The position numbers and the translations under genes were made by a program. 64,000 nt of DNA from Pseudorhodobacter turbinis (GTDB lineage Bacteria; Pseudomonadota; Alphaproteobacteria; Rhodobacterales; Rhodobacteraceae). Each line of letters starts with the position of its first letter. Within the stretch, counting starts at the first letter, position 1. The stretch lies in NCBI RefSeq assembly GCF_005234135.1, contig NZ_CP039965.1, forward strand, positions 1,417,501-1,481,500. Direction: 5' to 3'. The notes under the pieces are model-generated. The model was not told where the DNA came from, made no database searches, and worked only from the letters and a program-made list of their open reading frames with translations. Positions 18,471 to 26,640 of this stretch are shown here, one piece after another.

Positions 18471-19052
18471 TTAGGCGTCGCGCTTCAACGCTCCTGTTGT
18501 TCCAACCAATTGCGCCACGGTCGCCTTCAGCATTCCCGCAGTCATGTCTGCGGTCAGTGCGCCACCCTTGTCAAAGGCGTTGAAACCGTCTGACACAGCG
18601 ACTTGGCTCGGCACAACGGTCACACCGATGTTACTCAGCATCATGCGCAATGGCACAAGGCCGCGCAGTCCGCCCAAAGCACCAGGGGATACGGAGCCGA
18701 TGGCTGCAACCTTACCCTGAAAGGCCCAGAGGCCCGGTTCGTTTTCAGTATGAGGGCGCGAAATCCAGTCCAGCGCGTTTTTCAATAAGGCAGAGATCGA
18801 GCTGTTGTATTCAGGCGATGCGATGAAGAAGCCGTCGTGTTCAACGAACAACTGCTTCAGGCGTTTGGCATTCTCAGGCAAGCCTGTGTCCGCTTCGATA
18901 TCGCCATTGTAAATAGGCATGTCAAAATCTGCGAGGTCGATCAAAGTGACCTCTGCGCCAGCTTCTTTTGCGGTGCGCGCAGCCAAGGCTGCGAGCTGTT
19001 TATTGGTGGACGCCTTGCGAGCACTGCCCGCGAAGATAAGGAGCTTTGTCAT
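18471..19052 (-). CDS. NADPH-dependent FMN reductase (flavodoxin-like, ChrR type)
   Basis: A 193-aa protein with the FMN phosphate loop IFAGSARKASTNKQLA, ASPEYNSSISALLKNALDWISRP (the signature of the NADPH-dependent FMN reductase family, shown across overlapping parts) and IGSVSPGALGGLRGL. It reduces quinones, azo compounds or chromate in relatives. The start MTKLLIFAGS at 19052 fits the family. It lies between DoxX and pirin genes, a common quinone/electrophile-response arrangement. Confidence 0.9.
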   Translation of the reverse strand: MTKLLIFAGSARKASTNKQLAALAARTAKEAGAEVTLIDLADFDMPIYNGDIEADTGLPENAKRLKQLFVEHDGFFIASPEYNSSISALLKNALDWISRPHTENEPGLWAFQGKVAAIGSVSPGALGGLRGLVPLRMMLSNIGVTVVPSQVAVSDGFNAFDKGGALTADMTAGMLKATVAQLVGTTGALKRDA

Positions 19053-19086
19053 TGTCTTGGCTTTCTGTGTTATCTTTGTTCTCAAT

Positions 19087-19518
19087 TTAGGGCTTTAATG
19101 CTTCTGGCAAAAACCCATCGACCACTGGCAGCTTGCGCAAGGCAAAGGCACCGCCACCTTGAGCCGTGACCGCGACAGCGAGGGCCACCAGCAGCAATGG
19201 GAATTCCCAACCGCCATTTGGTGCGCTAAACAACCAGCCGTTCGCGGCGTGGGCCCAGACAGAGCCAATCAAAAGCGGCAAGGAAAGCGCTGCAACAAGG
19301 CGGGAGTAGAGGCCCAGAACAAGGGCAGTACCGCCCGCAAGTTCTGCGAAAATGGTCAGATAGGCCGCAATCGCAGGCAGTCCCAGGCTGTCAAAATAGC
19401 CAACCGTGCCGGGGATTGTGAAAACATAGACCTTCAAAAGCCCGTGGGCTAGGAGGACAACGCCAAGGGAAACGCGGACAATGAGTGCGCCGTAGTTGAG
19501 TTCGTTTTGCTGTTTCAT
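19087..19518 (-). CDS. DoxX-family membrane protein
   Basis: A 143-aa protein with four membrane helices and the DoxX hallmarks RVSLGVVLLAHGLLKV and ELAGGTALVLGLYSRLVA. GGAGGAATATT precedes ATG 19518. It is the first gene of the leftward operon and faces the LysR gene across a 111-bp divergent promoter region. Confidence 0.9.
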   Translation of the reverse strand: MKQQNELNYGALIVRVSLGVVLLAHGLLKVYVFTIPGTVGYFDSLGLPAIAAYLTIFAELAGGTALVLGLYSRLVAALSLPLLIGSVWAHAANGWLFSAPNGGWEFPLLLVALAVAVTAQGGGAFALRKLPVVDGFLPEALKP

Positions 19519-19629
19519 AATATTCCTCCAGAAGTGGGTAACTTGTTCTGGAACCGATATTGCATGTGATGATTGAATTGATAATACTGTCGCTTAGAAG
19601 TTTACTCATTCCATTTGGTTGATAATGAT

Positions 19630-20535
19630 ATGGATCACATCTCTCGCGTTGGCGTATTTATCGCTGTGGTTAAGGCCGCTAGTTTTGCAGGCGCCGCGCA
19701 GGCTTTGGGCATCACCAGCTCTGCGGTGTCCAAGCAGATCCAAAACCTTGAACAGGATTTGCAGGTCAAATTGCTGAACCGCACGACCCGAAATGTGTCT
19801 CCGACGGAAGAAGGAACGCTGTATTTTGAGCGTGCGGCGCGAGCTTTGGAAGACTTGAAAGAAGCGGAAGACGAGATCAACGAGCTAAAGTCGCGCCCCC
19901 GTGGTCCGCTCAAGGTCAGCCTGCCGCAAAGTCTTGGCATCAAATATTTCGGTGATGCTATTGCGCATTTCGCAGCTCAATATCCAGAGGTTGAACTGGA
20001 CGTGAACCTCGATGACCGACTGGTAGATGTCGCAGCCGAACGGTTCGATCTGGTCGTACGCATCGGATATTTAAAGGATACATCATTAATCGCCCGACGC
20101 ATGGCAGACTGCCCGCTCGTACTTTGCGCTAGCCCCGAATATCTTCGCACTCACGGAACGCCACAAATCCCTGCCGACCTTACAAAACACAATGCCCTCG
20201 CATTCACCGGAAACCGGGGGCCGCATGAATGGCGATATACCAATAGCGCGGGCGAGATTGGTCAGGTTGCGTTGCAGGGCAGTTTCAAAGCGGACTCTGG
20301 TGCCATTTTGTGCCGGGCCGCGTTGCAGAACATCGGGATCGTTCTGCTTCCGATCTTTTATGTTGCCGAACATCTGGAAAGCCGCCGCCTCCAACATGTG
20401 TTGCCTGACTTCGCAACATCGCCCAAACGAGAAATCTACGCAGTGTTTCCGCCAAACCGGTTTCAATCGACAAGGTTGCGTCTGCTTGTCGACCATCTGG
20501 TTGCAACTACAAAGCAGCTTCCTTGGCTGACTTGA
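19630..20535 (+). CDS. LysR-family transcriptional regulator
   Basis: A 301-aa regulator with the N-terminal helix-turn-helix (SFAGAAQALGITSSAVSKQI) and a substrate-binding domain (PLKVSLPQSLGIKYF, ERFDLVVRIGYLKDTSLIAR). ATG 19630 is used; a TTG five codons earlier is also possible. It is divergent from doxX-reductase-pirin and most likely controls that operon, as related LysR proteins do for quinone or aldehyde stress genes. Confidence 0.9.
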   Translation: MDHISRVGVFIAVVKAASFAGAAQALGITSSAVSKQIQNLEQDLQVKLLNRTTRNVSPTEEGTLYFERAARALEDLKEAEDEINELKSRPRGPLKVSLPQSLGIKYFGDAIAHFAAQYPEVELDVNLDDRLVDVAAERFDLVVRIGYLKDTSLIARRMADCPLVLCASPEYLRTHGTPQIPADLTKHNALAFTGNRGPHEWRYTNSAGEIGQVALQGSFKADSGAILCRAALQNIGIVLLPIFYVAEHLESRRLQHVLPDFATSPKREIYAVFPPNRFQSTRLRLLVDHLVATTKQLPWLT

Positions 20536-20650
20536 ACAAGACCCAAACATGGACCTCGGCTGCCGCAAGAATGAGTGTTTTACGACAGTACCGATTCCAC
20601 CAGAAAGCAGCTGTTGAATGGATTACAATGAAGGCACGTTTTGTCCGGCA

Positions 20651-20688
20651 GTGCGGTCATTCAAGCTGAATGCCCTGAATGACCGCAC
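20651..20688. terminator. Perfect 13-bp inverted repeat between convergent genes
   Basis: GTGCGGTCATTCA and TGAATGACCGCAC flank a 12-nt loop. It lies after the LysR gene and after the leftward holin gene, so it could terminate both transcripts, although no T-run follows on either side. Confidence 0.5.
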
Positions 20689-20702
20689 CGCTGCAACTGG
20701 TC

Positions 20703-20870
20703 CTATCGCGCACGCTTGTCAGCCACCGACCAGACGACCGACCCAATGGTCAGCAACGCGCCAATCACGGGCTCAACATCAGAGGCTTCGACATATCCCT
20801 TGGCGACGAGAGCAGTGCCAGCGACCGTCAGAACTTGGCGCAGCAGCGCCAGAATTGCAGGTTTCAGCAT
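20703..20870 (-). CDS. Small phage holin-like protein (Pam3-gp28 type)
   Basis: A 55-aa protein, MLKPAILALLRQVLTVAGTA at the start, with two hydrophobic stretches separated by YVEASDVEP. The pattern and size match the short holins of marine phages and gene transfer elements. It is the distal gene of a leftward lysis cassette, 13 bp after the endolysin gene. The longer frame reading (63 aa) is not needed. Confidence 0.75.
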   Translation of the reverse strand: MLKPAILALLRQVLTVAGTALVAKGYVEASDVEPVIGALLTIGSVVWSVADKRAR

Positions 20871-20883
20871 GATTTTCTCCTGT

Positions 20884-21537
20884 TCAGATTTCATTGGTGG
20901 TTGCGAGGTATTCGCCCGGCCTCATGGTTGGCAGGCGCTGCGGACGGGGCGGAAACGTTGCTGGCCAGCGCGCGCCGAGCAGGCGTGACTTGGCGATGCG
21001 GGCGATGGTGACGGCATCGGATTGGTTGCCGCCGAGCACGTAGAAATGCGTGTCGTCCTGACCGATGGCGAAGCCGACATGACCGCCAGACCCGCGGGCG
21101 AAGACCAAAACGGCGCCTGTCACCGGCTGGACCGCTTGCCCGAACAAGAGCCAGTTTCGCGCCCAATAGGGATTGATCCCCAGCGCACCTAGCAAAGGCT
21201 CGTCCGGTAACCCCATACGAATGCAGGTTTCCACGAAATCGCCGCACCAAGGGTTTTTTGACGGGTCGCCCAAACTTCGGCCATCGCGTTTGAGCCAATC
21301 CATCAACCAGGACCGATCGCGGGCCTCGTGGCGGCCAAACGCGGATTTGGCTTCAGTGATCCAGGGCAATGGGCCCAGCGGTGCCTGGGAGGCCGCGCGA
21401 CCATTGGCCGCCAGCAGTGCTTTTATTGCGCGGGCTGTGCGCGACCCCCAGAGACCATCGATAGTGCCAGGGGCATGCCCCAGTTGTTGCAGGCCGTTCT
21501 GGATCAGCCGGATGGGGTCGCGAGTGTCGGTCGTCAT
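20884..21537 (-). CDS. Phage endolysin: peptidoglycan-binding plus CHAP-like (TIGR02594) domain
   Basis: A 217-aa protein. Residues 1-45 form a peptidoglycan-binding domain (LIQNGLQQLGHAPGTIDGLWGSRTARAIK, seen in overlapping parts). The catalytic part has the Cys in NPWCGDFVETCIRMG and the His in GSGGHVGFAIGQDD, the pair of NlpC/CHAP-type cell-wall hydrolases. MTTDTRD at 21537 is the likely start; the frame runs further upstream without a good start site. It lies between the holin and DUF6127 genes. Confidence 0.85.
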   Translation of the reverse strand: MTTDTRDPIRLIQNGLQQLGHAPGTIDGLWGSRTARAIKALLAANGRAASQAPLGPLPWITEAKSAFGRHEARDRSWLMDWLKRDGRSLGDPSKNPWCGDFVETCIRMGLPDEPLLGALGINPYWARNWLLFGQAVQPVTGAVLVFARGSGGHVGFAIGQDDTHFYVLGGNQSDAVTIARIAKSRLLGARWPATFPPRPQRLPTMRPGEYLATTNEI

Positions 21538-21628
21538 GATGTGGTTCCTTTCGCCCGTCACCGGGCAAGAAAAAACCCGCCATGAAGGCGGGTTCGGGTG
21601 GGCTATGTAAAACGGTGCGGCGCGCAGC

Positions 21629-21883
21629 TCAGCCACCCTGGCCAAAAACCTTCATCTTCAGCGCGATGCCTGCGAGCAGCGTCAAGATAATACCAGTGGT
21701 GATGAGTTGAACCGCGCTTTGAACGGCGGTGCGACGCACAAAGCGGATGGCATCGAGAAGGGCGCGCAGATCCCGGATATCGGGGGCGGCTTCCTTGCCA
21801 TCGAGCCCGACATCGGCGAGGGCGCGCTTTGCGCCTTCTTCTGCCGCCCGGGCCAGCAATTCCTCAAATTCGACATCGGGCAT
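21629..21883 (-). CDS. DUF6127-family phage-associated membrane protein
   Basis: An 84-aa protein beginning MPDVEFEELLARAAEEGAKR, with a C-terminal membrane helix (LITTGIILTLLAGIALK). It resembles the DUF6127 family found beside endolysin and holin genes in Rhodobacterales prophages, perhaps a spanin-like or second holin component; that role is inferred. An upstream ATG at 21919 is possible but less likely. Confidence 0.7.
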   Translation of the reverse strand: MPDVEFEELLARAAEEGAKRALADVGLDGKEAAPDIRDLRALLDAIRFVRRTAVQSAVQLITTGIILTLLAGIALKMKVFGQGG

Positions 21884-21915
21884 GCGGACGTGGTTCTGAC
21901 CGGACCGGTGCGGGC

Positions 21916-22059
21916 TCATGCCGAGACGATCCCGACTTCGCTTGGGAGCGTGAGGCTGGTCCAGGCGCTGTTGTCGGTCGGGTTCACGGCCCAAGTGGAA
22001 TAGAATGCCTTTGGCGCGACCATCGGCACGGTCAGGGGCGGCGCGTCATAGTTCACGCC
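21916..22059 (-). pseudogene. Probable C-terminal fragment of a phage structural protein
   Basis: The frame ending at 21916 reads DAPPLTVPMVAPKAFYSTWA and NSAWTSLTLPSEVGIVSA, which looks like the end of a larger protein rather than a complete small one. No start or ribosome site belongs to it. It is followed immediately by the DUF6127 gene, as a tail-region gene would be. The family was not identified. Confidence 0.35.
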
Positions 22060-22061
22060 GC

Positions 22062-22232
22062 CTAGAGCACCTTGCGCCCAATCCGTGTACAAGGCGGGCC
22101 AAGCTGGCGGGCCTCCCATCTGGCGAGGGTATCGCTGGCAAGCCCGAGTTCACCAGCCAGTTGTTCGCGGCTGATCCAGTCGGCCAAAAGGTTCAGAGGT
22201 TTATCCTGCGGGGCAGGGACCGTGGTCTGCAT
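22062..22232 (-). CDS. Small helix-turn-helix protein (excisionase/AlpA-like)
   Basis: A 56-aa protein with the helix-turn-helix ISREQLAGELGLASDTLARW followed by a basic end (CTRIGRKVL). Size and sequence resemble phage MerR/AlpA-type DNA-binding proteins, which act as excisionases or small regulators. The start is ATG 22232 with GGAGCTTGAT before it. The end could be truncated, because the family often continues for another 10-15 residues and fragment sequence follows directly. Confidence 0.55.
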   Translation of the reverse strand: MQTTVPAPQDKPLNLLADWISREQLAGELGLASDTLARWEARQLGPPCTRIGRKVL

Positions 22233-22486
22233 ATCAAGCTCCTATCCAAAACCCGGCAGATGCCGGTTTCAGAGACAGCCAAGCAGATGGTCAGGGGCGG
22301 AACCTAGGCGGAGACCGGAATTGAAACGCCGGAATCAATTCCGCTCTTGTTTTATTGATATTTTACGCTTTGTCCGGAAAGCAGACAGGAAAAGCCGCCC
22401 AGCGCCGTTCCGCTGTTTCCGGTAACGCCGGGCAGATATGTTTGCATGATCGAGGTGGTGGCCGATTTATTCTGGCTTTCGACACC
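22233..22486 (+). other. Non-coding gap between phage-type genes
   Basis: About 250 bp with no convincing gene; possibly the region upstream of both the leftward helix-turn-helix gene and the rightward hypothetical gene. Confidence 0.4.
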
Positions 22487-22864
22487 ATGGATCGGAGCAG
22501 AGCGGCTGAAGCCCGGCAAAGGCTTGTTCCGGTTGAGGGTCGGGCGACCGCGCCGGTTCAGGGAAGTGCCGGAAAATCGCCGCGGGGAGCCGCCCGCAAG
22601 GCAATCGCCGATACGATCGAAGAATGGGTTGCATTCTTATCGGAAAACGATGCTGAAGCGGCTGCGGACTTCTACTACGAAATCAGTATGCTCGCGACGG
22701 CTGGCAATCGCCGCCGCATCGCAAAACACGCGACTATGCCCGAGGGCGTCTTTGAGCGCGTTGAAGATGATCTGCGCGAGCAGAAGGAAGAAGCCGAACG
22801 CGAAGCCGCGAAAGCACAGGCCAAAGACAATGGCGACGATAGCAACGAAAATGTCCCTGCGTAA
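22487..22864 (+). CDS. Hypothetical protein with charged C-terminal helix
   Basis: A 125-aa protein from ATG 22487. The middle (IEEWVAFLSENDAEAAADFYYEI) is acidic, and the C-terminal helix (DDLREQKEEAEREAAKAQAK) is a probable coiled coil. No family is recognised. Its position next to the prophage genes and to repeat copy B suggests an island gene. A second frame over the same bases (22446-22871) is arginine-rich and looks like a shadow. Confidence 0.45.
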   Translation: MDRSRAAEARQRLVPVEGRATAPVQGSAGKSPRGAARKAIADTIEEWVAFLSENDAEAAADFYYEISMLATAGNRRRIAKHATMPEGVFERVEDDLREQKEEAEREAAKAQAKDNGDDSNENVPA

Positions 22865-22911
22865 AACTTAACTGACAACATCAAAGAAAGTTCGCCAAAG
22901 TCCAAATCCCT

Positions 22912-23161
22912 CCCCCGCAACCAAAATCCTAAATGATATCAAAGACTTAAATGTTGAGCGTTTCGCTTGTGTATAAGCACACCCGTTTTACGTCAACGCC
23001 ACGTCAACGTTTACAGAGCCCCCCTGAAACCCAGGGGGCCTTTTGCGTTTGCGACGGGGCAATCCCCCGTGGCAACATCGCCGAATGATCGAGTTCCGCA
23101 CCCTTCCCAATGACCATCTAGACCTCGCGCAGTCGCCCTTGCTGTGCGCGGCGCTGCTGAC
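22912..23161 (+). repeat. 250-bp direct repeat, copy B
   Basis: Begins with the last 12 bases of a tRNA-fMet (CCCCCGCAACCA) without the rest of the tRNA, then repeats the rrn terminator and the first 77 bases of the gene at 1634 (from ATG 23085). Beyond 23161 the sequence diverges. One base differs from copy A. Confidence 0.93.
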
Positions 23162-23265
23162 ATTGCAGTGCACACAGGTCCACCGGTTTGATATGTTGGA
23201 AGTGAGCGTTCTAGACTCTGCCAATGAGTTTTTAGAGATAGTTTTGCGGCAAAGGATTTACGAAA

Positions 23266-23403
23266 GTGGCAATCTACGAACAGTCTACAAAAGACCTTCT
23301 AATAAAGTGGGCGGAGGAACATCTTGCACCCGGTCAGGTCTTCTCAAAAAGCGAAGCAGTAGAATGGTTTGGCAGTCGATATCCTAAAACAAATATAAAT
23401 ACG
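23266..23403 (+). pseudogene. N-terminal fragment of a restriction-endonuclease-like protein
   Basis: From GTG 23266 the frame reads MAIYEQSTKDLLIKWAEEHL, then [20 protein letters not shown]. This resembles the N-terminal winged-helix-like module of certain HNH or McrA-type restriction endonucleases. Homology stops near 23403, where a reversed 2Fe-2S protein fragment begins. Only about 46 residues remain. Confidence 0.45.
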
Positions 23404-23407
23404 GTGA

Positions 23408-23546
23408 AGCTGCCGTTTATGTGTACCGTACACGCGCCGCACTCACCTTGCCCGCAACCCAGCTTTGCGCCGATTAGTCCCAGTTGTTCGCGTAGAACGG
23501 CGTTGTTGCCCAAGTCCGTCGACGGAGGATTCACTTTGCGAATCCA
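23408..23546 (-). pseudogene. N-terminal fragment of a 2Fe-2S (xanthine dehydrogenase-type) small subunit
   Basis: The minus strand encodes [20 protein letters not shown] and then [18 protein letters not shown], the plant-ferredoxin-type CxxxxCxxC cluster motif at the start of the small subunit of molybdenum hydroxylases. Both ends are cut: an IS5-type transposase start adjoins at about 23550 and the endonuclease-like fragment at about 23405. Confidence 0.7.
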
Positions 23547-23564
23547 TGCTGTTAGACGCGGTGC

Positions 23565-24260
23565 ATGAGCAAGCCATCTCCCGCCCGCTACCGCACGACG
23601 AACTGGTCCAGCTACAACGTGTCGCTGCGCAAGCGGGGGGCGCTGCTGATCTGGGTCGACAAGGACATGGTCTGGCGCGCACCGCGTGACGGTCGACCCG
23701 GACGGCCTGTGGTATTTTCCGATGCTGTGATCGGACGCGACCGCAAGATCGCCCAATCGGTGCTGGTCTGGGACGGCACAGGGCGGCATCCCGCGCCGCT
23801 TGCGGCTCAGATGGCGCAGCAGGCCGGATCCGAGGTGACGTTTGCCACCATCGACGGCGGTTTGGCTCAAGATCTAACCTATGCCGAGGTCACGCGCTGG
23901 AAAACCGAATTCGCCCGCATGGACTTGCGCCCCTATACGGACATGCGGTTGGTTTCCATTGCGCGTGGGTCAAATAAGCTGGTCGCGACGCTTATCAATG
24001 AACTGACGCGTCAACACACCGAACTGACGGTCGATCAGGTAATCGTCGATATGGGAACGGTCCCGGACAACGAGTTGTTCAACGCGTTGCGCGAGGTGGC
24101 CGGGAATGGCGGCGTTACCGATATCAAGTCGCTGATCGCGAACACGCCGCAGCCTCGCGGGCAATTAGGGTACGAGCTGCACCGAATTGGCGATGCTCAG
24201 GCCAGCCGGAACATCCACACCGCGATCTATGACGCGTTTCGGCTTTGCCACCAGTCATGA
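23565..24260 (+). pseudogene. Chimeric ORF: IS5-family transposase start fused to the C-terminal half of an FAD-dependent demethylase-type oxidoreductase
   Basis: The first ~54 residues ([20 protein letters not shown], then [12 protein letters not shown]) are the N-terminus of an IS5-family (IS427-like) transposase. At about 23727 the frame passes without a break into [20 protein letters not shown] and onward to YELHRIGDAQASRNIHTAIYDA. That is the NAD(P)/FAD-binding C-terminal domain of trimethylamine-dehydrogenase-like enzymes that demethylate betaines or N-methylproline. The 231-aa reading frame is open but the combination makes no functional sense; it is a recombination product. Confidence 0.8.
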
Positions 24261-24446
24261 TCCATTAACATTTTCGAAACGTAGTCGCCACGACTGAGCA
24301 CCAGCCGGTCCTTTACCCAAATGATCTGCGACCGCTCATTGAGGAGCTGTGACTGAATCTGGTGTTTGGGCGGTTTGAAGGTTGGCGGCGTATCTGGTTG
24401 CTTTGTTGTTGAGAGACAGCAGCCCAACCAAAGGAGATACACCACC

Positions 24447-24510
24447 ATGGAAACGACTAACATTGTTGAATTTGCGCGTCGAGACGGGGTGACGGACGCA
24501 CTGACGGATT
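24447..24510 (+). pseudogene. IS256-family transposase, N-terminal remnant
   Basis: Starts METTNIVEFARRDGVTDALT after AAAGGAGATACACC, the usual opening of IS256-type transposases in this group, then breaks at about 24510 into unrelated sequence. A C-terminal remnant of the same family lies at 32649-33060 on the other strand. Confidence 0.75.
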
Positions 24511-24513
24511 GCG

Positions 24514-24672
24514 GTGCGGGAAAGCTCTCAGTTCTCTCCGATGTCGGTACGGCGATTTTTGGGCTATCAGGAAGGCGACGCTATCGATTGGGTGGTCAGA
24601 GATCGCACGCGCCGGATCCGCATCGAGAAGGTGATCTACCAACCGGAATCCTTTGGTGACCTTCACCTCTAG
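24514..24672 (+). pseudogene. Nucleoside diphosphate kinase regulator (Rnk/GreA-C type) fragment, frameshifted
   Basis: Frame 1 reads AGKLSVLSDVGTAI. After a one-base shift near 24560 the sequence continues GYQEGDAIDWVVRDRTRRIR and KVIYQPESFGDLHL to a stop. This is the GreA/GreB C-terminal domain as found in Rnk-type proteins. The N-terminal half is absent and the frame is broken. Confidence 0.65.
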
Positions 24673-24734
24673 GCCCTCATCCATCAATTTCCTCAAATCA
24701 GCCCCCTTGAGAATGACGATCGCTCATCCGCTGC

Positions 24735-24900
24735 CCCCTTCTCGGCGTGTAAACACGCCTTCCAGCCAACGGATGCTTCTGAACCCATTTGTTCAAAGTC
24801 GAAAGACCCACGCCCAAATCTGATGAAACTTACGGTCGTGGTAGGCGACTTGTAACCGCACTGCATCACGCCGAAACGCGTCTGTGTATCTCGGTGCCAT
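24735..24900 (-). pseudogene. IS3-family orfA remnant
   Basis: The minus strand reads MAPRYTDAFRRDAVRL from 24900. After a frameshift it reads VSSDLGVGLSTLNKWVQKHP, the helix-turn-helix of an IS3-family OrfA. The rest of the element is missing. Confidence 0.6.
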
Positions 24901-24978
24901 TCTTAATCACTTTCATAGCAAACATTGCTCGAAAGAGACAGGAACTAAAACGGGGCACGACCAGAGGTTGCGTCAGAG

Positions 24979-25482
24979 TTAGGCGCTGGCGCCAGTCCGT
25001 TGCACGTTAATCAACCCAGCGGTGGCGAGAACACCAGCAATGAGTGCTAGGAAGAACGATAGGACTGCCCCCAAGGGTTCTAGCAGAACTGCAAGCACAA
25101 ACGTGAACGCAACAGGGCTGAGAACCCCCAGTATAACAGCTCGCAAGGTCGATATTACCATAGCCGCGCCGGAGCGGTGATGAATGGTCATCGCAATGAC
25201 GGTTAGAGAGTGGTTCGCCGCCGCCGCGGTGGCTGTCCCCAGTTTTAAACCAGTTGAAACTGCCAAGGAGGTTGTTGGCCAGTCTTTGGCCTGGAAACAA
25301 GAGCGCTACCCCGTATTCGTCGGCAAGCGTAGACCAACCCGAGCCGACATCATAGCTTTCCGCCGACTAGGTGCTGCCATGCAGCACAACGACGAGCGGG
25401 CCGTTCTTGGGGAAGTTATCCGGAATATAAGTGTCCGCACTCAGCGAGCCGGGGTCAGTTCCAAAATTGTCGAGGACAGTTA
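24979..25482 (-). pseudogene. PHB-depolymerase-type esterase remnant, with a hydrophobic tail
   Basis: From about 25482 the minus strand encodes LVVVLHGST-stop-SAESYDVGSGWSTLADEYG, then FNWFKTGDSHRGGGEPLS. These are the first conserved blocks of poly(3-hydroxybutyrate) depolymerase-like alpha/beta hydrolases, but with an in-frame TAG where a Gln is usual. After a frameshift near 25200 a piece resembling the nucleophile region follows (GAAMVIST), then a hydrophobic C-terminal tail ending at 24979 that I cannot assign. The gene is dead. Confidence 0.6.
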
Positions 25483-26011
25483 ATCGATTTCGAAGATTTG
25501 AGGATATCGAGATGTGGTCTCCTATTCTGGAGCCCGTTATTGGTCACCACGGATTAAACGCACCGGTCGGCAATTGGTTCCCGCCCGAGCACGGCCTGTG
25601 CAGGCGCGCGTATTGCCGGTCGCTTCGGTCGATTAAGGTTTGTTCGGCTGGAAGGGCGGGAGCGGGCCTTCGCTGCGGTGGTGCCCAAGGGCGGCAGTGC
25701 GGACTTTTGGGACCTTGATTCAATGTGCTCCAAGGTCCGCTTCGGTGAGCCGTTAATCAAATGGTCCTTTTTGGAACTGTGTGTGGCGCAAAAATCAACA
25801 ATATAGTCAAATGGATGGTGGTGACAGAAATGTACCACTTGGCTTTGTGTCATTGACCGAGAACTTGATGTTGATTGGTATGGCGGCCTGGATGCTCTCG
25901 AAACTGTGATCCGCTAGCATTTGACCCTCCACTTACTGGAAGGCTTAGCTATTACCTTGTTGGGTTCGCATCTGCGCCCACTTTGCATTCAAACCCCAAG
26001 GAAAAATCAAG
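25483..26011 (+). other. Stretch without a recognisable gene
   Basis: About 530 bp between the esterase remnant and the DUF305 gene. Only short frames without family likeness are present; the sequence looks like decayed DNA. Confidence 0.5.
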
Positions 26012-26464
26012 ATGAACTTTGTGAACTTATCCCTTGCAACAGCGCTCGCAGCGGCAGCATTTTCGCTCCCCGCTTTTGCTCAAGATGCCGAATTCCAGCT
26101 TCCTGAGCATTGTATCACATCTACCGAAATGGGTGAAATGGACCATTCAGCCATGGGCCATAGTGATGGAATGACGGGGTCTGATAGCGTTGACCTCAGC
26201 ACCTCCCCTGAACATGTTCAGAAAAACATGCGCAAGATGATGATTACCATGCCTGCCATGGAAAAAGGCATGATGAATGAAGATCCCGATGTTGCGTTTG
26301 CTTGTGGCATGATTGCGCATCACCAAGGTGCAATAGACATGGCGCAGGTCTTGCTGGACCATGGCGATGATCCCGAAATGATCAAGCTTGCCAAGGAAAT
26401 CATGGACGCACAGGTTGGCGAAATTGAGCTTATGAAAAATTGGCTGGCCATAAACGTGAACTGA
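26012..26464 (+). CDS. DUF305 (CopM-like) periplasmic protein
   Basis: A 150-aa protein with a signal peptide (cleavage after LPAFA). A His/Met-rich linker (GEMDHSAMGHSDGM) precedes the DUF305 core with FACGMIAHHQGAIDMAQVLL and DAQVGEIELMKNWL. DUF305 proteins are ferritin-like helical bundles; CopM binds copper in the periplasm. The ATG follows AAGGAAAAATCAAG. It stands alone between decayed DNA and an AT-rich cassette. Confidence 0.88.
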   Translation: MNFVNLSLATALAAAAFSLPAFAQDAEFQLPEHCITSTEMGEMDHSAMGHSDGMTGSDSVDLSTSPEHVQKNMRKMMITMPAMEKGMMNEDPDVAFACGMIAHHQGAIDMAQVLLDHGDDPEMIKLAKEIMDAQVGEIELMKNWLAINVN

Positions 26465-26640
26465 TCTGAGACGGACTGCAAAGTTTTAAACTGTGCAGCC
26501 CGTCTAAAAAATTTCAATTTTGGAACGTTCAAAATGGGCCCTTTTTGGAAGGGGCACTATCGAAAACCGCACAGAAAAATTATGTTAAAAAGACGGGGAG
26601 AGTATTATCGCAACATAGGCAACGATCTACCTTAGGATTT

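Noticed and set aside
22446..22871. Arg-rich 141-aa frame overlapping the hypothetical gene at 22487
   Set aside because: Composition is that of an out-of-frame shadow; the other frame has a plausible acidic coiled-coil protein.
24457..24696. 79-aa minus-strand frame MRKLMDEGLEV...
   Set aside because: The plus strand over the same bases reads as an Rnk/GreA-type C-terminal domain with one frameshift, so the minus frame is antisense.
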